Shown here: one piece after another, positions 8,415-17,479 of the stretch
Numbering within the stretch: the stretch's first letter is position 1
Layout of the letters: each line of letters opens with the position of its first letter
Origin: Alphaproteobacteria bacterium
Lineage (GTDB): Bacteria > Pseudomonadota > Alphaproteobacteria > Rhodobacterales > Rhodobacteraceae
Direction of reading: 5' to 3'
Assembly (NCBI GenBank): GCA_030425925.1
Contig: JAUHZO010000011.1
Span: 62,001 to 126,000, forward strand
DNA length: 64,000 bases
Translations under genes and position numbers: made by a program
Notes under the pieces: generated by a model
Told to the model about the DNA's origin: nothing
The model's database searches: none
The model's input: only the letters and a program-made list of their open reading frames with translations

Positions 8415-9449
8415 ATGCACCGGATCACCCTACGCCGCCCCGATGACTGGCACCTGCACCTGCGCGATGGCGCGATGCTGCGCGCCATGGCCCCGGAAAG
8501 CGCCCGCCATTTCGGCCGGGCGATCATCATGCCCAACCTCGTGCCGCCCGTCGTGACCGGGGCCGAGGCCCGCGCCTATCGCGACCGGATCCTCGCCGCC
8601 CTGCCCGAGGGCCACGCCTTCACGCCGCTGATGACGCTGTACCTGACCGAAGCGACCGACCCGCAGGACGTCATCGCCGCGCACCAGGCCGGTCTGATCA
8701 CGGCGGTCAAGCTCTACCCCGCCGGGGCCACGACGAACTCGGCCTCGGGCGTGCGCGATATCGACAAGGTGCGCGGCGTGCTGGACGCCATGGCCGAGGC
8801 CGCGATCCCGCTATGCGTGCATGGCGAGGTGGTGGATGCCGATGTGGACATCTTCGACCGCGAGGCGGTGTTCATCGACACCGTGCTGGACCCGCTGCGC
8901 CGCGACACGCCAGGCCTGCGCGTGGTCATGGAGCACATCACCACGCGCAGGGGCGTGGACTATGCCCGCTCCGGCGGCCCCGACCTGGGCGCGACGATCA
9001 CCACACATCACCTGGTGATCAACCGGAACGCGATCCTGGCGGGGGGTATCAAGCCGCATTACTACTGCCTGCCGGTGGCCAAGCGCGAAGAGCACCGGCT
9101 GGCCCTGCGTGCGGCCGCCGCATCGGGGGAGGCCTGTTTCTTTCTGGGCACTGACAGCGCGCCGCATGTCGACCCGCTGAAGGAACAGGCCTGCGGCTGC
9201 GCGGGGTGTTTTACCGCGACAAACACCCTTTCGATCCTGGCCGAAATCTTCGAGCAGGAAGGCGCGCTGGACAAGCTGGAGGCGTTCGTGTCGCTGAACG
9301 GCCCGGCCTTTTACCGGCTGCCGGCAAGCGCGGACGTGATCACTCTGGAAAAGGGCGATCCCGTGGCCTACCCCGCGAAGATCGACACCGAAGACGGCCC
9401 CGTTACCGTGTTCGATCCCATGATGCCGTTGCATTGGCGGGTGCTGTAG
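8415..9449 (+). CDS. pyrC: Dihydroorotase, class II
   Basis: A 344-residue dihydroorotase, close to the 348 residues of the E. coli enzyme. It closes carbamoyl-aspartate to dihydroorotate in pyrimidine synthesis. Visible active-site parts are the zinc-binding DWHLHLRDG near the N-terminus, the carboxylated lysine in [13 protein letters not shown], a histidine in CVHGEV and in MEHITT, and the catalytic aspartate in LGTDSAPH. The ATG at 8415 was chosen because the conserved domain begins within ten residues of it. It stands alone, with a copy of a dispersed 23-bp motif immediately after the stop. Confidence 0.95.
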   Translation: MHRITLRRPDDWHLHLRDGAMLRAMAPESARHFGRAIIMPNLVPPVVTGAEARAYRDRILAALPEGHAFTPLMTLYLTEATDPQDVIAAHQAGLITAVKLYPAGATTNSASGVRDIDKVRGVLDAMAEAAIPLCVHGEVVDADVDIFDREAVFIDTVLDPLRRDTPGLRVVMEHITTRRGVDYARSGGPDLGATITTHHLVINRNAILAGGIKPHYYCLPVAKREEHRLALRAAAASGEACFFLGTDSAPHVDPLKEQACGCAGCFTATNTLSILAEIFEQEGALDKLEAFVSLNGPAFYRLPASADVITLEKGDPVAYPAKIDTEDGPVTVFDPMMPLHWRVL

Positions 9450-9452
9450 TCC

Positions 9453-9475
9453 GGGGTATTTGGACCAAGAAGAAG
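9453..9475 (+). repeat. Dispersed 23-bp motif, copy 1 (after pyrC stop)
   Basis: GGGGTATTT, three bases (GGA), then CCAAGAAGAAG, starting three bases after the pyrC stop. The same 9+11 bases recur on the minus strand at 24753-24775 with TCG in the middle, and a looser relative is at 15805-15829. Each copy sits at or near the 3' end of a gene. Confidence 0.75.
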
Positions 9476-9893
9476 ACAGGGGCGTGGGGTTTTCGGGGAC
9501 GCGCTGCGCATGGGCCTGTCCGTGCGGTGCAGGCGCAAGACGCCCCGGGGTTCTGGCCGCGAGAAGCGGGCCAGGGGCGCGTTCGCATCGGGCGGTGAAC
9601 TGCCGTTTCGGGAGCGTCCCTGCGCCGCGGAAGACGCCGGGCGACGACGAGGTCCACCTGCATCACCTTTGCACCTGTCGGGAGCGGCGTTGCGGCCTGT
9701 CGGGCGAGGTCGAGTCGATCCTCGAGGATCCCGCCGGCCGGCACGCCGCGCGGGACGGATGACGTAACGATATCATGACAGGCCGCGGGCTTGCGCTGTG
9801 ACCGCGCCACCACAGGCCCGAGTCGCAACACCTACATGTTGACGCGGCACCCTCGGTTCTGGCAAGATACGGTAGTGATGCACAGGCGCCAGC

Positions 9894-9902
9894 TTATCCC
9901 CA
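9894..9902 (+). promoter_or_regulatory. Possible single DnaA box upstream of dnaB
   Basis: TTATCCCCA differs by one base from the DnaA-box consensus TTATCCACA. It lies about 70 bases ahead of dnaB. A lone 9-mer can occur by chance; there is no cluster of boxes or AT-rich unwinding element, so an origin is not supported. Confidence 0.25.
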
Positions 9903-9969
9903 GAAACATACATTTTGCGCGATCCATCGGGCAGGCGCTAAGACACCGGCCACGCAGTCGGGGGACGAA

Positions 9970-11460
9970 ATGAACGAGATCACCATGATCAACCCGGGCG
10001 CGCAGATCGATGCGCCCGAAACCATGCCGCATTCCATCGAGGCCGAGCAGCAGCTTCTGGGCGCGATCCTGACCAACAACGATATCTATGACCGGGTCAG
10101 CAGCATCCTCGGGCCGCAGCATTTCTACGATCCCGTCCATGCCCGCATCTTCGAGATTTCCGCCGCGCGCATCGCCAAGAACAACCTTGCCTCGCCGGTG
10201 ACGCTCAAGGCGTTCATGGAGGAGGACGAAGGGCTGAAGGAATTGGGCGGCCCGGCTTACCTCGCGCGGCTGGCGGGGGCGGCGGTGTCGTCTTATGCGG
10301 TGCGCGATTACGCGCAGATGATCTATGATCTGGCGGTCCGGCGCGACCTGATCCAGCTGGGCCGCAACATCAGCGCCAAGGCCTCCAAGGTCGACATTGC
10401 CTCGGAGCCGCGCGAGCAGATCGTGGAGGCGGAACAGGCGCTTTACAAGCTGGCCGAGCAGGGCCAGAGCGAGAGCGGGTTCCAGTCCTTCCTGCGCGCG
10501 GTGACGGATGCGGTGAACGTGGCCAACGCCGCCTATCAGCGCGAAGGCGGGCTGGCGGGGATTTCCACCGGGCTGACCGATCTGGACAAGAAGCTGGGCG
10601 GGCTGCACCCGTCGGACCTGTTGATCCTTGCGGGCCGTCCCTCCATGGGCAAGACCTCGCTGGCCACGAATATCGCGTTCAACATCGCCAAGGCCTACAA
10701 GAAGGGGGTGAAACCCGACGGGAGCGAAGGCGCCATCGAAGGCGGGGTCGTGGGCTTCTACTCGCTGGAAATGAGTGCCGAACAGCTGGCGGCGCGGATC
10801 CTGTCGGAGGCGGCGGAGGTGCCCAGCGAACAGATCCGCAAGGGCGACATGACCGAGGCCGAGTTCCGCCGCTTTGTCGAGGCGGCCAAGCGGCTGGAGG
10901 CCTGCCCGCTTTACATCGACGACACGCCCGCCCTGCCCATCGCGCAGCTGGCGGCGCGGGCACGGCGGCTGAAGCGGACGCATGGTCTGGACGTGCTGAT
11001 GGTGGATTACCTGCAGCTGGTGCGCGGCACCGGGTCGAAGGCGTCCGAGAACCGGGTGAACGAGATTGCCGAGATCTCGATGGGGCTGAAGGCCATCGCC
11101 AAGGAACTGGCGATCCCGGTCATCGCGCTGTCGCAGCTGTCGCGCCAGGTGGAGAACCGCGAGGACAAGCGCCCGCAACTGTCGGACCTGCGGGAATCGG
11201 GCTCGATCGAGCAGGACGCCGACGTGGTGATGTTCGTGTTCCGCGAGGAGTATTACAAGGAGCGCGAAAAGCCTGGCGACCACGACCTGGAGAAGATGGC
11301 GATGTGGCAGCAGGACATGGAGCGCCTGCACGGCAAGGCCGAGGTCATCATCGGCAAGCAGCGTCATGGCCCCATCGGCACGGTGGAGCTGTCCTTCGAA
11401 GGCCGGTTCACGCGCTTTGGCAACCTGGTGAAGCCCTGGCAGAACGACGGCGGCTACTGA
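9970..11460 (+). CDS. dnaB: Replicative DNA helicase DnaB
   Basis: A 496-residue hexameric 5'-3' helicase that unwinds DNA at the replication fork and loads primase. The N-terminal DnaB domain starts at PHSIEAEQQLLGAIL. The RecA-like ATPase domain has Walker A GRPSMGKT (residues 222-229), the Walker B MVDYLQL, and the DnaB-type segment SQLSRQVENREDKRPQLSDLRESGSIEQDAD. It is about 25 residues longer than E. coli DnaB, with an insert after Walker A (KKGVKPDGSEGAIEG) of a kind seen in alphaproteobacterial DnaB. It is a single gene followed by a palindrome and a convergent cob cluster. Confidence 0.97.
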   Translation: MNEITMINPGAQIDAPETMPHSIEAEQQLLGAILTNNDIYDRVSSILGPQHFYDPVHARIFEISAARIAKNNLASPVTLKAFMEEDEGLKELGGPAYLARLAGAAVSSYAVRDYAQMIYDLAVRRDLIQLGRNISAKASKVDIASEPREQIVEAEQALYKLAEQGQSESGFQSFLRAVTDAVNVANAAYQREGGLAGISTGLTDLDKKLGGLHPSDLLILAGRPSMGKTSLATNIAFNIAKAYKKGVKPDGSEGAIEGGVVGFYSLEMSAEQLAARILSEAAEVPSEQIRKGDMTEAEFRRFVEAAKRLEACPLYIDDTPALPIAQLAARARRLKRTHGLDVLMVDYLQLVRGTGSKASENRVNEIAEISMGLKAIAKELAIPVIALSQLSRQVENREDKRPQLSDLRESGSIEQDADVVMFVFREEYYKEREKPGDHDLEKMAMWQQDMERLHGKAEVIIGKQRHGPIGTVELSFEGRFTRFGNLVKPWQNDGGY

Positions 11461-11463
11461 GGT

Positions 11464-11489
11464 GTAGGGTGCGCTATAGCGCACCTTAC
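11464..11489. repeat. GTAGGGTGCGC-type palindrome between dnaB and cobC
   Basis: A 26-bp inverted repeat, GTAGGGTGCGCTA facing TAGCGCACCTTAC, with one mismatch. It lies in the 37-bp gap between two convergent genes and could end transcription from both sides. It shares its left arm with the palindrome at 52870-52891 and resembles the GTAGGGCGGGG palindromes at 56676-56737. Confidence 0.7.
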
Positions 11490-11497
11490 CGCATCGG

Positions 11498-12001
11498 TCA
11501 GAGCGGCACGAGTCCGCCGAACGGGGTCCTGGCGGTCCAGCCATCGGCCACGCCGCGCTGCGCCAGAGCGGCCTTGATGCAGCCGGCATGGGTGACGATC
11601 AGTGCCCCTTCGGGCGCGGCCTCCAGCCCTGTGGCCACCCGCGCGGCCAGCATGGCGACGCTTTCGCCGCCATGGCCGCGATAGGCCATGAAATCGGCGG
11701 CCCAGGCGTCGAGTTCATGGCGCGGCACCGCGTCCCAGGGCACGCCCTCCCACCGGCCGAAATCCATTTCGATCCAGCCGGGTTCGACGCGCAGATCCAG
11801 CGCTCGCAAGGCCGCGATGCGCTCTGCCAGCTGCAGGCAGCGGCCCAGTGGCGAGGATATCACGCAGGTGACCGGCGGCAGGCACTTCAGGATCCCGGCG
11901 GCCTCGTCCTCGAACCCTGGCGAAAGCGGCAGGTCGGTGCGCCCGTAGCACAGGCCCGGGGCCATGTCGGGCGTGGTATGGCGCAGCAGCGTCAGAGCCA
12001 C
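11498..12001 (-). CDS. cobC: Histidine phosphatase, probable alpha-ribazole phosphatase CobC
   Basis: A 167-residue protein of the phosphoglycerate mutase-like histidine phosphatase family. It has the catalytic LLRHT start, a downstream SSPLGRCLQLAE segment, the MDFGRWEG motif and the second histidine in LIVTHAG. Its place directly after cobS and cobT points to removal of phosphate from alpha-ribazole phosphate (or adenosylcobalamin phosphate) during lower-ligand attachment of cobalamin. The GTG at 12001 is chosen because the RH motif must be N-terminal; it overlaps the cobS stop by ten bases. The substrate rests on context. Confidence 0.78.
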   Translation of the reverse strand: MALTLLRHTTPDMAPGLCYGRTDLPLSPGFEDEAAGILKCLPPVTCVISSPLGRCLQLAERIAALRALDLRVEPGWIEMDFGRWEGVPWDAVPRHELDAWAADFMAYRGHGGESVAMLAARVATGLEAAPEGALIVTHAGCIKAALAQRGVADGWTARTPFGGLVPL

Positions 12002-12759
12002 GCCACCGCCCCCACATACACGCCCAGTTCCCCCACGACCATGGTGGCCCCGAGACAGTCGCCGGTGTGTCCGCCCAGCCGCGCGACAAAACCGGCGCGC
12101 AGCGCCTGGGCCAGCGCGATGCAGGTGATCATGGCGAAAAACGTCAGGCCCGGGCCAGCCCCCAGCACCAGCGCCGCCAGCACGACCAGCGCCGTGGCCA
12201 GCGCCACGCGGTAGCCATCGGGCGTGATGGCCGGGGCCACGAACTTGGCACCGACATCGCGGGCATAGCGCGTGGTCGAGATCACGTGCACCACCGCCAT
12301 GCGCCCCAGCGCGTGCCCAGCCACCAGCAGCCAGGCCGCCTGTCCGGGCGTCAGCGCCATCAGCAGCGCCGCCTTCAGCGCCAGCGCCATGCCCAACGCC
12401 ACGGCGCCATAGGTGCCGATGCGCGAATCGCGCATGATTTCCAGCGCGCGTGCCTTGTCGGCCCCGCCCAGCAGGCCGTCGGCCGCATCGGCCAGACCGT
12501 CCTCGTGCATGGCACCGGTCAGCGCCAGCGTCGCCACCATCGACAGCAGCACTGCCACCGGCAGCGGCAGCACCAGCGCCGCACCGCCCAGCACGGCGGC
12601 CCCGATGGCCCCGACCAGCGCCCCCACCAGCGGGTAATACTTGGCCGAGCGCACCTGCAGATCGTCCGACCAGGGCAGGCCGGCGGGCAGCGGCAGCCGG
12701 GTCAGGAACTGCACCGCCAGCAGGAACAGCTGCCATTCCAGCCGCAGCGCGCCGGTCAT
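11992..12759 (-). CDS. cobS: Adenosylcobinamide-GDP ribazoletransferase
   Basis: A 255-residue integral membrane enzyme that joins adenosylcobinamide-GDP to alpha-ribazole (or its phosphate), the last step of cobalamin assembly. The family motif ALTGAMHEDGLADAADGLLGG and the following RIGTYGAVAL are intact, and at least five hydrophobic segments are visible. The length matches the family (about 250). The start overlaps the cobT stop by ATGA and the stop overlaps cobC, so the three genes form one operon. The symbol cobV is used for this enzyme in some alphaproteobacteria. Confidence 0.95.
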   Translation of the reverse strand: MTGALRLEWQLFLLAVQFLTRLPLPAGLPWSDDLQVRSAKYYPLVGALVGAIGAAVLGGAALVLPLPVAVLLSMVATLALTGAMHEDGLADAADGLLGGADKARALEIMRDSRIGTYGAVALGMALALKAALLMALTPGQAAWLLVAGHALGRMAVVHVISTTRYARDVGAKFVAPAITPDGYRVALATALVVLAALVLGAGPGLTFFAMITCIALAQALRAGFVARLGGHTGDCLGATMVVGELGVYVGAVAWL

Positions 12760-13763
12760 GGATGGGGATCACCGTCCGGCGCGGCCATGTCGTTGAACAT
12801 CGCCACGGCGCAGGTCACGATGGGCCAGGCCAGCGCCGCGCCCACACCTTCGCCCATGCGCATGTCCAGCGACAGAAGCGGCCGGGCCGACATCGCGTCC
12901 AGCAAGACTTCGTGCCCGGCCTCGGTCGAAAGCAGGCAGAACACCATGGCGGCGCGCGACTCCGGCTCCAGCGCGGCGGCAACCAGTGCCGCGGCGGTGG
13001 CGATGTAGCCATCCACCAGCACCAGGCGCCGCGCCTCGGCCGCGCCCATCATGGCACCGGCCATCATCGCGATCTCGTAGCCGCCGAATTCCTCCAGCGC
13101 GCGGTGCGGATCCAGCGGGCCCGGAACCCGGGCGCTGGCCTGCTGCAGCACCGCGTGCTTGTGCATCAGCCCGTCATCATCCAGCCCCGACCCGCGCCCC
13201 ACCAGGTCGGACAGCGGGGTGCCCACCAGGCGGTGCGCCAGAAGCGCCGCAGACGAGGTGTTGCCGATCCCCATCTCGCCAAAGGCCATGGCGTCGAACC
13301 GGCCCGCGGCCCCCAGCCTGCGCCCGGTCTGCAGCGCCTTGGCCACCGCCACCCGCGCCATCGCGGGGCGGTGCAGGAACGAGGCCGTGCCCGGGCCAAG
13401 GCTGTGTTCCACCACTTCGGCCATGTCGAACCCGCCACCGCGGGTGCCGGCATTGACCAGCTGCAGCGCCAGCCCGTTCTGACGGGCCACGACGCTGGCC
13501 GCCGCACCGCCACCGGCAAACTTGCGCACCCGCTGGCGCGTGGCGTCGGGGGCCGAGGCCGACACGCCTTCGGACGCGATGCCGTGGTCACCGGCAAAGA
13601 TCGTCAGCTGGCAGGACTGCATCACCGGCGACAGCGAGCCCTGCAGCCGCGCCACCTGCCGCGCGATGCGTTCCATCCGGCCAAGCGCACCGAAGGGGCG
13701 CGATATCCCCTCGATCCGGCGCGCCAGCGCGGTTTCGAACTCTTTTGACCGGTTTCCGTCCAT
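12756..13763 (-). CDS. cobT: Nicotinate-nucleotide--dimethylbenzimidazole phosphoribosyltransferase
   Basis: A 335-residue cytoplasmic enzyme that makes alpha-ribazole phosphate from dimethylbenzimidazole and nicotinate mononucleotide. Conserved blocks are [27 protein letters not shown] and [13 protein letters not shown], the last carrying the catalytic glutamate (E305). It is the first gene of cobT-cobS-cobC and is divergent from alr across a 186-bp gap. I looked for a cobalamin riboswitch in that gap on the minus strand and did not find the conserved core. Also called cobU in the Pseudomonas denitrificans nomenclature. Confidence 0.95.
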   Translation of the reverse strand: MDGNRSKEFETALARRIEGISRPFGALGRMERIARQVARLQGSLSPVMQSCQLTIFAGDHGIASEGVSASAPDATRQRVRKFAGGGAAASVVARQNGLALQLVNAGTRGGGFDMAEVVEHSLGPGTASFLHRPAMARVAVAKALQTGRRLGAAGRFDAMAFGEMGIGNTSSAALLAHRLVGTPLSDLVGRGSGLDDDGLMHKHAVLQQASARVPGPLDPHRALEEFGGYEIAMMAGAMMGAAEARRLVLVDGYIATAAALVAAALEPESRAAMVFCLLSTEAGHEVLLDAMSARPLLSLDMRMGEGVGAALAWPIVTCAVAMFNDMAAPDGDPHP

Positions 13764-13949
13764 GAAGCCCGCTTAGCCTTGCCCCCGTCACCTCACAACC
13801 CGGTTCCTGAGCTACTGCCTCAATTTGGTGCAAATGGGGTAAAGATCGCAGGATTCGAGGGCAGTTGCCGAAGACGTGAGCCGCCCGCCCGTCCGGCGCG
13901 GCGGCGATTTCCCCTTGACCCCATCGGCCGTCCTGCCAAACACGGCCCC

Positions 13950-14987
13950 ATGGCACAGGCACGTCTGACAATCGATCTGGGCGCGATCTGCGCGAACTGG
14001 CGGGCGCTGCTGGCGCTGGGCCGGGCCGAAACCGGCGCGGTGGTCAAGGCCGACGCCTATGGCCTCGGGGCCGAGCAGGTGGCCACGGCGCTGGCGCGTG
14101 AAGGGGCCACGCGCTTCTTCGTGGCCCTGGCCGAGGAAGGCGCGGCGCTGCGCCGCGCGCTGGGGCCCGGGCCGGACATCTTCGTGATGTCGGGTCACAT
14201 GGACGGCGACACGACGCTGGTGCGCGATGCCGGCCTGACGCCGATGATCAACTCCATCGACCAGATGCTGCGCCATGTCGAGGCGCTGCCGGGCCACGGC
14301 TTCGGCATCCAGCTTGACAGCGGCATGAACCGGCTGGGGATGGAGCCCGCGGAATGGTCGGCGCTGCGCGACATCGCGCTGGCACAGCGGCCCGCGCTGG
14401 TGATGAGCCACCTGGCCTGCGCCGACACGCCCGACCACGCCATGAACGCCCGCCAGTTGGCCGTCTTCCGCGAGATGACCGACGGGATCGAGGCCCCCCG
14501 CTCGCTGGCGGCGACCGGCGGCATCCTTCTGGGCCCCGGCTACCATTTCGACATCACCCGCCCCGGCATCGGGCTTTACGGCGGGCTGCCCTTCATCGAC
14601 GCCCGCCCGGTGGTGTCGCTGAGCCTGCCGGTGATCCAGGTCCGCGATGTCGCGCCGGGCGAAAGCGTGGGCTATGACAACAGCTGGATCGCGCAGGCGC
14701 CCACACGGGTGGCCACGGTGTCGGGCGGCTATGCCGACGGCATCCTGCGCGCCATCGGCCCCAAGGGCTGGCTCTGGGCGGGCGAAACCCGCTGCAAGGT
14801 GCTGGGCCGGGTGTCGATGGACCTGATCGGCGTCGACGTGACCGCCGTGCGCACCGATCCCGAGGCGCTGGAACTGCTGGGCCGCCACCAGTCGGTGGAC
14901 ACGGTGGCGGGCTGGGCCGGGACCATCGGCTACGAGATCCTCACCGCCCTTGGCCCGCGCTATGCGCGCCGCTACCTCGCGCCATGA
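13950..14987 (+). CDS. alr: Alanine racemase
   Basis: A 345-residue PLP enzyme that interconverts L- and D-alanine for peptidoglycan. The PLP lysine is K33 in [10 protein letters not shown]. The C-terminal catalytic tyrosine region reads ESVGYDNSW, and [10 protein letters not shown] is a typical family block. The ATG at 13950 was chosen because the family domain starts right after it; longer frames run into the divergent promoter region. Its stop overlaps the mlaE start by ATGA, so it leads the following lipid-transport genes in one transcript. Confidence 0.95.
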   Translation: MAQARLTIDLGAICANWRALLALGRAETGAVVKADAYGLGAEQVATALAREGATRFFVALAEEGAALRRALGPGPDIFVMSGHMDGDTTLVRDAGLTPMINSIDQMLRHVEALPGHGFGIQLDSGMNRLGMEPAEWSALRDIALAQRPALVMSHLACADTPDHAMNARQLAVFREMTDGIEAPRSLAATGGILLGPGYHFDITRPGIGLYGGLPFIDARPVVSLSLPVIQVRDVAPGESVGYDNSWIAQAPTRVATVSGGYADGILRAIGPKGWLWAGETRCKVLGRVSMDLIGVDVTAVRTDPEALELLGRHQSVDTVAGWAGTIGYEILTALGPRYARRYLAP

Positions 14988-15766
14988 CGCTTCTGTCGCC
15001 GCTGGGGGCGCTGGGAGGGGCGGTGCTGGCGGCCCTGGGCGCTGTGGGGCGGGCCACGCTCTTCGCGCTGGACGCGCTGGGCCACATCCTGCGCCCGCCC
15101 TTTTACGGCCGGGAATTCGCGCTGGCGCTGCTGCAGATCGGCTGGCTGTCGCTGCCGGTGGTGGGGCTGACGGCGGTCTTCACCGGCGGCGCGCTGGCGC
15201 TGCAGATCTATGCCGGCGGTGCGCGCTTCAACGCCGAGGCCGTGGTGCCGCAGATCGTCGCCATCGGCATGGTGCGCGAACTGGGTCCGGTGCTGGTGGG
15301 GCTGATGATCGCCGCCCGCGTCACCTCGAGCATCGCCGCCGAGATCGCCACCATGAAGGTGACCGAACAGATCGACGCGCTGGTCACGCTGTCCACGCAC
15401 CCGATGAAATACCTGGTCGCCCCCCGCGTGCTGGCCGCCCTTCTCGTGGTGCCGGGTCTGGTGGCGGTGGGCGACGTGATCGGCATCGCCGGGGGCTATG
15501 CCGTGGCCACCTTGTCGCTTGGGTTCACCCCGGCGGTCTATCTCAGGAACACGGTGGATTTCCTCGAGATGTGGGACGTGCTCTCCTCGCTCATCAAGGG
15601 CTGCGCCTTTGGCGGCATCGCGGCCCTGATGGGCTGCTATTTCGGCATGATGTCGGGCCGCGGCGCGCAGGGCGTGGGCCGCGCCACCAAGGGCTCGGTC
15701 GAGGCCGCCGCCGTGCTCATCCTCGCCGCGAACTTCCTGCTGACGGGGGTGTTCTTCTCGCTATGA
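14984..15766 (+). CDS. mlaE: MlaE-type ABC transporter permease
   Basis: A 260-residue inner-membrane permease of the MlaE/YrbE family, which moves phospholipids between the inner membrane and periplasmic carriers. The signature [19 protein letters not shown] and the following [14 protein letters not shown] are intact, and five or so membrane segments are visible. It is followed 88 bases later by its ATPase. No MCE-domain (MlaD) gene is in the cluster; substrate-binding parts must be encoded elsewhere or be absent. Confidence 0.92.
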   Translation: MTLLSPLGALGGAVLAALGAVGRATLFALDALGHILRPPFYGREFALALLQIGWLSLPVVGLTAVFTGGALALQIYAGGARFNAEAVVPQIVAIGMVRELGPVLVGLMIAARVTSSIAAEIATMKVTEQIDALVTLSTHPMKYLVAPRVLAALLVVPGLVAVGDVIGIAGGYAVATLSLGFTPAVYLRNTVDFLEMWDVLSSLIKGCAFGGIAALMGCYFGMMSGRGAQGVGRATKGSVEAAAVLILAANFLLTGVFFSL

Positions 15767-15804
15767 GCCTGCATCCCGCCCCGGGCACGGGGCACCCCCC
15801 TGCC

Positions 15805-15829
15805 CTTTCATCTTTCTCCAAATACTCCC
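15805..15829 (-). repeat. Dispersed motif, diverged copy (between mlaE and mlaF)
   Basis: Read on the minus strand this is GGGAGTATTTGG followed by AGAAAGATGAAAG, a looser version of the element at 9453 and 24753. It follows the mlaE stop by about 40 bases. I recall this sequence type as very common between Rhodobacterales genes; the recollection is not a database result. Confidence 0.55.
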
Positions 15830-15854
15830 TTGCTCCCGCGCCACGGGCACAGCA

Positions 15855-16601
15855 ATGATCGGGCTTGACGGCGTTGCCAAGGCCTTTGGCCCCAACCGCG
15901 TGCTGCAGGGTGTCGACCTCGACATCGACAGCGGCACCTCGATGGTGATCATCGGCGGATCGGGCACCGGCAAGTCGGTGCTGCTGAAATGCATCCTGGG
16001 CCTCGTGACGCCCGATGCAGGCCGCATCATGCTGGACGGGCAGGACGTGAGCCGGGCCGACCGGGACGCCTTTCTTGCCCGCTTCGGCATGCTGTTCCAG
16101 GGCGCGGCGCTGTTCGACAGTCTGCCGGTCTGGCAGAATGTCGCCTTCCGCCTGCTGCAGGGCCGCAACCGGCTGTCGAAATCCGACGCAAGGGACCGCG
16201 CCATCGCCAAGCTGCGCCGCGTCGGCCTGACCCCGGACGTGGCCGACCGTTTCCCGGCAGAGCTGTCCGGCGGCATGCAGAAACGCGTGGGCCTCGCCCG
16301 CGCCATCGCGGCCGAGCCCGAGATCATTTTCTTCGACGAACCCACAACCGGGCTCGACCCGATCATGGCCGGCGTCATCAACGACCTGATCCGCGAGATC
16401 GTGACCGAGATGGGCGCCACCGCCATGACCATCACCCATGACATGTCCAGCGTGCGTGCCATTGCCGACCGCGTGGCCATGCTGCACAACGGGCGCATCC
16501 AGTGGACGGGCCCGGTGGGTGCCATGGATGACAGCGGCGATCCCTACCTGACGCAGTTCATCCACGGCCGTGCCGACGGGCCGATCGAGGCGGTACGATG
16601 A
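15855..16601 (+). CDS. mlaF: MlaF-type ABC transporter ATP-binding protein
   Basis: A 248-residue ABC ATPase that powers the MlaE permease. Walker A is GGSGTGKS (residues 34-41), the signature is LSGGMQKR, Walker B with the catalytic glutamate is IIFFDEPTTGLDP, and the switch histidine is in ITHDM. The MQKR form of the signature is typical of MlaF. The next gene overlaps its stop by ATGA. Confidence 0.93.
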   Translation: MIGLDGVAKAFGPNRVLQGVDLDIDSGTSMVIIGGSGTGKSVLLKCILGLVTPDAGRIMLDGQDVSRADRDAFLARFGMLFQGAALFDSLPVWQNVAFRLLQGRNRLSKSDARDRAIAKLRRVGLTPDVADRFPAELSGGMQKRVGLARAIAAEPEIIFFDEPTTGLDPIMAGVINDLIREIVTEMGATAMTITHDMSSVRAIADRVAMLHNGRIQWTGPVGAMDDSGDPYLTQFIHGRADGPIEAVR

Positions 16602-16984
16602 GTTTCCTACCCGAGCCGGACCCGGTGGTCCTGGCCTTCCTGTTCTACAAGAAGTTCGTCTATCTCGAAGTGCTGGCCGTCCTGGCGCTGATCCGGGTGA
16701 TTGTCGGGCGCGGCATCGCGCGCTGGCCCGCGCTGGTCACGGCGCTGATGGCGGGGGGCGCGGTGCTCACCACCTTTGCCCCCGCGGCCGGGCTGAACCA
16801 GGGCCCGGTCTATGTCTCGGCGGCGCAGATGATGGCCGAAGGCGGCGGCATGGCGGCGCTACTGGTACCGTCGGCGGTGTTCCTGATCTGCTCGATCACC
16901 CCGCGGGCGCGCTGGCGCAGCATCGACGCGCTGCACGCGCTGATGCTGGCGGTGCTGCTGGGCCTGTGGTGGTGGACCTCGTGA
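16598..16984 (+). CDS. Four-helix membrane protein of unknown family
   Basis: A 128-residue protein with about four hydrophobic segments (roughly residues 18-36, 43-62, 85-101 and 108-126) and few charged residues. The FLFYKKFVYLEVLAVLALIRV start suggests a short cytoplasmic N-terminus. It overlaps mlaF by ATGA and the PqiA-like gene by GTGA, so it is translated with them and probably serves the same lipid-transport machine. I recognise no family and no catalytic motif. Confidence 0.75.
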   Translation: MSFLPEPDPVVLAFLFYKKFVYLEVLAVLALIRVIVGRGIARWPALVTALMAGGAVLTTFAPAAGLNQGPVYVSAAQMMAEGGGMAALLVPSAVFLICSITPRARWRSIDALHALMLAVLLGLWWWTS

Positions 16985-17463
16985 CCCGCGCCGCCATCGC
17001 GCCGTTGCTGCGCTGGCTGAACCTGGCGCTGGTGCTGCTGTATCCCGTCGCCTGGTCCGCGCCGCTGATGCGCGCCGGGCTGCTGCCGCTGTTCGGGATG
17101 AGCGAGATCAGCGTGCTGACCGGTCTGCAGGCGCTGTGGCGCACCGACATCGTGCTGGCGCTGGTGGTCACGCTGTTTGCGCTGGTAGCACCTTTGCTGA
17201 AATCGCTGGGCCTGGCGCTGGTCCAGTTCGGCCTGCTCGACCGCCGCGCCCTGCCCGCGATCGGCCTGTTGGGCAAGCTGGCCATGGCCGACATCTTTCT
17301 GATCGCGCTCTACGTCACGCTGGCCAAGGGCATGGGGGTCGGGCGGGTCGAGATCGCCTGGGGGCTGTACCTGTTCACCTTCTGCATCCTCGCCGCGCTG
17401 GCGCTGGGCCTGGCCGAGCGGCAGATGACATTGCGGCAGGAGGACCACACTCCGGAAAATTGA
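16981..17463 (+). CDS. PqiA-like membrane protein
   Basis: A 160-residue membrane protein resembling one half of paraquat-inducible protein A (PF04403). The pattern ALWRTDIVLALVVTLFALVAPLLKSLGLAL followed by LLGKLAMADIFLIALYVTLAKG matches the PqiA core of paired helices. PqiA partners the MCE protein PqiB in intermembrane lipid transport, so its coupling to mlaE/mlaF is sensible. The GTG at 16981 is preferred because of the GTGA overlap with the preceding stop; GTG codons a few residues earlier are possible. Confidence 0.7.
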   Translation: MTRAAIAPLLRWLNLALVLLYPVAWSAPLMRAGLLPLFGMSEISVLTGLQALWRTDIVLALVVTLFALVAPLLKSLGLALVQFGLLDRRALPAIGLLGKLAMADIFLIALYVTLAKGMGVGRVEIAWGLYLFTFCILAALALGLAERQMTLRQEDHTPEN

Positions 17464-17479
17464 GCCTGTTCCGGTTTTT
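17452..17479 (+). terminator. Probable intrinsic terminator after the PqiA-like gene
   Basis: CCGGAA (17452-17457) pairs with TTCCGG (17469-17474) and is followed by TTTTT. The stem spans the stop codon. A second small hairpin, GTCGGCA with TGCCGAC (17513-17532), lies just beyond. Confidence 0.5.

Larger units (their letters stand above)
9450..9969. other. 520-bp gap between pyrC and dnaB
   Basis: No convincing gene is present. It begins with a 23-bp dispersed motif (9453-9475). Two short plus-strand frames and one minus-strand frame (9403-9831) are open, but they lack recognisable domains and good ribosome sites. The last 130 bases must hold the dnaB promoter, and include TTGACG at 9839-9844 with no well-spaced -10, and TTATCCCCA at 9894-9902, a near-consensus DnaA-box sequence. 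Confidence 0.5.

Noticed and set aside
9894-9902. Chromosome replication origin near dnaB
   Set aside because: Only one DnaA-like box, no AT-rich region and no dnaA, parA or hemE-type neighbours.
11498-12772. A single minus-strand frame that would fuse cobS-region sequence to the histidine phosphatase
   Set aside because: The first part is out of frame with CobS; the phosphatase needs its RH motif at the N-terminus, which the GTG at 12001 provides.
13764-13949. Cobalamin riboswitch upstream of cobT
   Set aside because: The conserved B12-box-like core was not found on the minus strand.
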